A program made the translations under genes and the position numbers. Source: Plutella xylostella (Eukaryota; Arthropoda; Insecta; Lepidoptera; Plutellidae). From it: 64,000 bases of DNA. Location: NCBI RefSeq assembly GCF_932276165.1, contig NC_063993.1, positions 5,590,001-5,654,000 of the forward strand, given 5' to 3'. Below are positions 58,511 through 64,000 of this stretch, piece after piece. The notes beneath the pieces are model-generated. The model was not told where the DNA came from, searched no databases, and was given only the letters and a program-made list of their open reading frames with translations. Every line of letters starts with the position of its first letter. Positions within the stretch are counted from its first letter, which is position 1.

Positions 58511-59731
58511 ATGATTCCGCGATTTAAAAAGTGCTTCAGTGTCTTCGCGTCAGTGATATTATTAGCGTCGCTGATAAACGCCTCGTCAGTGGTGAAAGAC
58601 GCGTTAGAAGAACATCTGAAGGATGTCGCACACGACGAAGCCGCTAACACCCTCCGCCACGACAAGCAGAAGGGAGAAAAAGTGCACGAGATCGATACTG
58701 AAATTACCGACAACCATAAAAACCAATACTCGAAAGCCGATGACGAAGCAAAATATTTAAAAAAGGACCACGATACCAACTCTCATCATGAGAGCGACGC
58801 GTACCAGGGACACAATGCACAGCAGGATAAAGTCGAAGAAAGCAAAGCGGGTGGTTACAAGAGGGGTCACAAAAAGGGGCATCACAAGCAAGGCTTCCAA
58901 AACTCCTATCACAAAGATGAATCGTCCAATAAAAGCACGTTCTTTGATGACTTCAACGATGAGGGAGATCAAGCCGCCTACAACAGCCGACTGAACAGCC
59001 ACGACAACCAGGGCGGCAGGAGCTACCAGGGGGCCCACAACAAGGGGCAAGAGTACGTGCGGGACAACCACCACGGCGGCGGGTACGCGCGGCGCGGCGA
59101 GCTGGGGGACTCCCGCGCCGGCCACCGCGACCACGCGCGCCGCTACCACCTCGATGACCGCGCCAACCACAACCAGTACCACGACGACCGCAACCAGTAC
59201 GACCGGAGAAAGGAACACGACCGGTACGACTACCAGAAGCCAGTCGTGCACCACGACCGCGGCTGGGACCAGTGGGACGACAGGCGAGACTGGGACAGAC
59301 CTGTGTACAGAGGCTGGCAGAGTGACCCCGGCTGGCAGAGGGACCCCGGCTGGGATAGGAACTACGGGGGGCCAGGGTACTACGATGATCATGGGTTGCG
59401 TCACGACGGCGGATACGGGTATGGACCTAACCACGGCTTTGGGTATGGCTACGACGAGTCTAGAGCTGATCCGGTGGCTGAGGTTCCTGTGCCCAATAGT
59501 CCGGTGATAGCGCAGAGGAAGCAGACCATCACTATTTATGAGGATCCTCGGTATGATGGTAAAGACAAGGGGCAGTTGCGGCGCGAGGAGGGCGACCACT
59601 TGCAGCTGGACTTCAAGCCGAGCAGCCAGCGCTACGCCAGCTATGACGACACCTACTACGCACCCCTGAGGGACGGCAGAGTAGAATCTAGCAAAATTAA
59701 CAGATTAGTATATAATTACAAGAGACAATAA
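58511..59731 (+). CDS. Secreted His/Asp/Tyr/Gly-rich structural protein (cuticle-protein-like)
   Basis: A single uninterrupted frame encodes 406 aa. Residues 1-24 (MIPRFKKCFSVFASVILLAS and on to LINASS) form a clear signal peptide. The mature part begins with an acidic/basic helical stretch to about residue 110. It then becomes a hydrophilic low-complexity region rich in His, Asp, Arg, Tyr, Asn and Gly, with GWDQWDDRRDWDRP and the short repeat QSDPGWQRDPGWDRNYGGPG around 270-295. The C-terminal 85 residues are more ordered-looking (KQTITIYEDPRYDG, LQLDFKPSSQRY). No chitin-binding Rebers-Riddiford motif is seen. It resembles lepidopteran hypothetical cuticular proteins, but I cannot name an orthologue. 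A TATA box lies 89 bp upstream. AATAAA overlaps the stop codon (59728-59733), so a very short 3' UTR is expected if that signal is used. Confidence 0.85.
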   Translation: MIPRFKKCFSVFASVILLASLINASSVVKDALEEHLKDVAHDEAANTLRHDKQKGEKVHEIDTEITDNHKNQYSKADDEAKYLKKDHDTNSHHESDAYQGHNAQQDKVEESKAGGYKRGHKKGHHKQGFQNSYHKDESSNKSTFFDDFNDEGDQAAYNSRLNSHDNQGGRSYQGAHNKGQEYVRDNHHGGGYARRGELGDSRAGHRDHARRYHLDDRANHNQYHDDRNQYDRRKEHDRYDYQKPVVHHDRGWDQWDDRRDWDRPVYRGWQSDPGWQRDPGWDRNYGGPGYYDDHGLRHDGGYGYGPNHGFGYGYDESRADPVAEVPVPNSPVIAQRKQTITIYEDPRYDGKDKGQLRREEGDHLQLDFKPSSQRYASYDDTYYAPLRDGRVESSKINRLVYNYKRQ

Positions 59732-60316
59732 ACTTATTTATTTGTTTTGTATAAAGTTCTTTTATTTATGATTTTAATTTTCAGCTACTCGTAACTACGT
59801 ACGAGAATATGGCAAATTACAGGACATCCAATTTGAGCTTTACAATTTTCATCATAAACCGTCGTCAGTGATCGTCAATCGTCAAAATCAATTTCGATGT
59901 GAAATGCACATGTGTAAGTATTTCAATATGCACGTAAAGCTATTTGGACAGGGCACGTGCGTAGGTAGTTTCCTCAATATGTGAAATTTTCGTATATCCT
60001 CATATTTGAGTTGAATCGGTGGAGCGTATGAGTCAAATATTGGTGATGGGAAGATTCCTAGAGGCAGTTGCTAGGTGACGGACAGCGGCCGTCCGCTGGC
60101 GACATATTTCAATATGGCACGTCTGCCTGTGCAAATCGGTGCGTGCGTTCAACCGTGTCTCGACTGAACGGACCATGCCTAATCGGCCGTCGCTAGACCC
60201 CTCATAGCTACTCATATCGTACGAACGTATCATGTTTATTTTATGGTATTGTGTTATTGGTTACTTTAAGTGGTCCCTGTGTAACCTGAAAACCCAAGTG
60301 TAGACTATAGACTTAG

Positions 60317-60367
60317 TATCAGTATTATAATCAGTATAAGTATTAGTATCAGTATCAGTATAAGTCT
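60317..60367. repeat. (AGTATC/AGTATAA)n microsatellite
   Basis: Irregular hexamer repeats: AGTATCAGTATTATAATCAG, then TATAAGTATTAGTATCAGTA. Confidence 0.7.
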
Positions 60368-61916
60368 ATGGTGTAGACCCATAACTGTATAGTATTATGA
60401 CAGAAAGTTAATTCACTCATAAATTAATGACGTAAATGAAGCTATTCCGCTTGAAGGAGCTCATAATTTGTTCAGTGAGCACACCGCAGCTCGCGCCGTG
60501 TCTTCAAACTCTTGGGTGTCTTTGACGATTATTTCTGATAAGTTCCCCAAATTAAGTCGCTTTATTGCCCTCTCCAGTTTAATTAAAAGACATCGTTATT
60601 GCGCCACTACCCACGGTAGACATTTTTCAGTGCTTTTATTTGTAATTTAAATTCGGCAACCCTTCGCTGCGGTTCGCTTTAGGGGGATAAACTAATTTTA
60701 AAACGCTAAGCTCCCGACTCAGTCTCGTTAAGGTTTTATAATATGTGCTCCAGCAACATTTTAAAATTGGATTAGCCTGACACTCGGTTAAATATAAACC
60801 TTTGTTTCCTGTATTTTTTACCTCCACTGATGTACCCATTGTGTCGGCTAGCATGGTAGGTCCTTTGTGTTTTTAATTTATGGACAATTCATGAATACGG
60901 ATGAAGTGGTTGTTACAAATAAAATCGTAAGGACATGCAGATTAACTGCCAATTTACAAGTGAAAGAACTACCTTCGTAGCTCGTAATATAAGCTTTTAC
61001 AGCAACAAACCTTCATCAAACGCGGGGAAATTTTCAGTTTCTGAAATATTTCTGCATTTATTAAGGATAAGTAGTTTTACAAAGGCTGTGATTGATGGCT
61101 TGTTTGCTCTGAATATTTATTCCTACGACATATACCAGAGTATACCTCTAGAAGTTTTAAAAGAAAGAGTAAAACAAACCGGGTCGCAGTGGAAAAAAAA
61201 GTAGAGTTCGTAGCGAAGATACTAATCACCGATCCCTTTCTTTTATTGCACTTGCTAACGACTTGTCTTAGCACTGAAGCCATTTCAAAATGGCGAATAA
61301 CAACACGCCAATAATCGTTAGCTGCGATTGGAAAACAAAACTGTGATTATATGGCATTATCTCAATGTTTTCCTGTCCCTTTTCTTCTCTTGCAAATGTG
61401 TATAATTGTCTCTATCGTTTCGAGAGGGATTCAGGAGATAGAGTGACATTGCTTTAACGAACTTTCGATAGCCGTTGGGGTGATGGGGTTCTGGAGACTT
61501 GGATTTATTTGCTCGGAATCCGTGGGGTTTGGGGATTATGTACCTATGTTGGTGCAAAATAATAGCTAAAGTATCATTTAGAAATTGTTATAAGTCTACC
61601 CGGAAAAACCTATAAAAGTCAATAGAATAACTAAACATCCAGGAAGGAACAAACAATTACAGTAAGTATAAAATACCGATACCAAGTTTCCTTCCTACCA
61701 ACCAAGTGAAACTCTCGTGAAAGCGATAACAAATAAGTTGTTCAGGCAGAAAGCTGCACACAATTACCCTTTTTATCTGAATTGAGTTGTTTTACTTTGC
61801 GGAGAGCGGCGCGATACCGGCGTCACTCGCGGCTTGTTCGCAAACAATCAACTCTCCGTTTCATAACATGGAGGAGCAAATTGTGGCACCACTGTCGATG
61901 AAAAAGGTACAAGCAT

Positions 61917-61960
61917 CCATGGAAGTAATAAGTACTTAGTCGTAAGTACTTACTTCCATG
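61917..61960. repeat. 44-bp hairpin
   Basis: CATGGAAGTAATAAGTACTT is followed after a short loop (AGTCG) by TAAGTACTTACTTCCATG, giving about 18 paired bases with one bulge. Too short and isolated to be called a microRNA precursor or a MITE. Confidence 0.6.
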
Positions 61961-63871
61961 CAAGCATCATATCATTATGACATTTTGAAGGGGACCACTT
62001 ATGGCACCTTATGATATATCTACCATCAAAGAATCGATTGAAAACCTTAATGTTGCATTCATCATTTATCAATTATTCTTGAAAACTTCAGAATGTGTGT
62101 TTGTCATGCGCTTAATTTCAGCGTTTGCATCCTATGTCCGGTTTCCATTCCATACGACCATTCGTCTATACTATATCGGTCCTTAATTGACCACATAATC
62201 AGGGTATAATTAAACAGAACTCATCAAAAAAACACATCCAAAAAACTTGCTTATGTACCCCTGGTTTCTTTTCCAAAATTCTACTTCCTCCAGTTAGTTC
62301 GTATTCCGTCCGTAGCTCAATACCCTCGGCCGTGCTGCACCGGCGCTGTGAGGAGGGGAAGTGGAGAGGGGGGCTGGTTCTTATCGGCGTGTCTCCAACT
62401 CCATGTTTATTGTCTCAAGTTCGTCGGATAGCCGTTTTGTTGCCAATTTCCTGACAACTCAGTTTAGATGAGTAAGTTACTTGTTTCTTACCGGCTTTTA
62501 GAGCGCCGGTTTTCTTTTTCTGAACTGTAAGTAGGAAATCGAAATTAGATTAATAAAAAAAAAGTTATTGTAGTAGGTACTAATAGTGACCGTATCGCGG
62601 CAGGAGATTTCTCCTAGGCAACCTTTGGATGGTATGGTTTAACGCTTAAATAACTTAATAGTTTTTTTTTTCATTGATAAAATATTAATAATTTTCCGGT
62701 AAGTATATTAATCCTTTTTATTAAAATACAATATACACATTAAAATACAATAGCACAAATCAAGTTTTCATTGCAAAAAAATGCCAATGCTTCAGACTTG
62801 AAAACGTTCCTCACGCTCTAGAATGGTAGCGGGATGCACAAACTTGTTGCGAAGCGAAGGGGGTAGTCGTTGAGTCGTGACGAATCCTCGGCCTCCGCTA
62901 ACTAATTGCTATGAAATTAACCACCCCCACGGGACTTTCCCGATTTTGTTTTAATCGAAATCGTCTGCAATTGGAACAAGCCATTCGGATAAATTGGACG
63001 ATTCTTTATACTAAGTCGATGAGTAAGTTTCGGGAGAGTGGCTGATTTAGGGTAAATGACATTATTACATTAACTTTGGCATACTCTGTTGGTATGCTAC
63101 AGACTACGGGGCTTTTATGCAAAATGAAAACCGGCATTTCTATATTCCAAAACTCTAAGGTAAAAAAAGTGAATGAAACAAAAAGCTCCTTTTAAAAAAG
63201 GGTAAAGAGAAAAGAACAACATTATATGGATTCTTTTTGTGTAAAAGAGTTATTTAATTGCCTTTTTTATTTTCGGTTCGTATAAAAATTCTTGTGTCAT
63301 TTTATAGGTTTCGTTCGAAAAAAGCTATTTACTTCAATACTTTGGTATAATTAGGTAGGTACTATTGCAACAATTTTATTATTCTTTGTGATTTCATCTC
63401 TATTCATTTAGGGCTACTAGTTAAATAAAAAAATACATATTTAACATTTGTATAGGTAAGGTGTTATAGAACTGTAGTATTAATATTTTCAAAATAAAGT
63501 GAAACCTTACATAGTTTCAGACCACCACAATACAAACATATTATGACTACTAGTTCCCAATCAAACCTAATTAGAGCATCGATCCCGCTACCCTGTGCTT
63601 CTAAATTACATTCACCAATCATAGTTGGCTTAAATAGCCACCCATTCATTAGTTATTTGAGCCCCGTTTGAACACACACATGTGATACCTACTGCAGCTT
63701 GTGTAGTGAATGTAATGATGATGACTAGAATAAATTAAAGCGACATAGACCGGTACATGGATGCAACTAAACAATATATAAATTGATTCATGAAATGTTG
63801 TTAAGTATATGTAATATTAAAATAAGGATCGGTGGGGTAACTTAGGCTCAAAAATTTGAGTGCAAGTGTTA

Positions 63872-63912
63872 GTATATATATATATATATATAATATATAA
63901 TATAATATAATA
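63872..63912. repeat. (TA)n / (TAATA)n microsatellite
   Basis: A TATATATATATATATATATA run is followed by ATAATATAATATAATATA. Confidence 0.9.
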
Positions 63913-64000
63913 TGTGGGGACTTTATGGCGATGACTTAATAGTTAAATAAAAGAATAATTATAATGAATATCAAAATCAAAAATATTTAATTCAGTTATA

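Larger units (their letters stand above)
59732..64000. other. Gene-free right end of the window
   Basis: No protein-coding exon, RNA gene or sizeable repeat is recognised. Small items are a TA-poor GC block at about 60080-60200 with the palindromic GACGGACAGCGGCCGTCCG, a microsatellite at 60317-60367, a 44-bp hairpin at 61917-61960, a GC-rich block at 62290-62400, and an AT dinucleotide run at 63872-63912. It may be intergenic or the intron of a gene continuing to the right. Confidence 0.4.

Noticed and set aside
58757..59599. 280-codon open frame antisense to the secreted protein
   Set aside because: It is a Val/Pro/Ala-rich shadow created by the biased codons (GAC, CAC, GGC) of the real gene. 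It has no start context or family resemblance.

Overview
The window is nuclear DNA of a lepidopteran insect (moth or butterfly). It is AT-rich, has multi-exon genes with GT-AG introns, and is littered with foldback MITEs, a Helitron-like fragment, tRNA-derived SINEs and 5'-truncated non-LTR retrotransposons of the kinds seen in Lepidoptera. All gene models were assembled by hand from splice sites, reading phase and protein similarity recalled from memory. No search was run, so names are family-level judgements.

Layout, left to right. (1) 1-21053, minus strand: the 5' part of a liprin-beta gene. Two coding exons are visible (20945-21053 and 12137-12324), separated by an 8.6-kb intron. The remaining exons lie beyond the left edge. 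The introns carry an RTE-type LINE piece, a Jockey/CR1-type LINE, several MITEs and a 938-bp TIR element with reiterated GGGGTAAGAYGGGG motifs. (2) 24788-31357, minus strand: a complete six-exon C2H2 zinc-finger transcription factor of 483 aa, with a finger cluster in its N-terminal half and an Ikaros/Hunchback-like C-terminal finger pair. One of its introns holds a 1.66-kb palindromic transposon nested in a MITE. (3) 32745-35948, plus strand: a complete six-exon TMEM184C-like membrane protein (444 aa). (4) 37350-41408, minus strand: a complete six-exon neutral sphingomyelinase of the SMPD2 type (403 aa), with an RTE-type LINE in its last intron. (5) 41882-55734, plus strand: histidyl-tRNA synthetase. 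It has a cytosolic first exon, an alternative first exon that looks like a mitochondrial presequence, and an in-frame cassette exon resembling an eEF1B-type GST-C domain. (6) Inside the last HARS intron, at about 46824-54592, is a 7.8-kb transposon bounded by inverted arrays of a 120-bp tandem repeat. It encodes, antisense to HARS, a Mutator-like DDE transposase joined in one reading frame to a YqaJ/lambda-exonuclease-type nuclease. (7) 58511-59731, plus strand: a single-exon secreted protein rich in His, Asp, Tyr and Gly, resembling structural cuticle proteins. (8) 59732-64000: no gene recognised.

The gene-dense core (31-56 kb) is arranged as divergent and convergent pairs. The zinc-finger gene and TMEM184C diverge from a 1.4-kb spacer. 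TMEM184C and SMPD2 converge. SMPD2 and HARS diverge from a 473-bp spacer that must hold both promoters.

The most unusual objects are the Mutator/YqaJ transposon with array termini, the three-way N-terminal choice in HARS, and two decayed partial copies of HARS exons lying just downstream of their parents.
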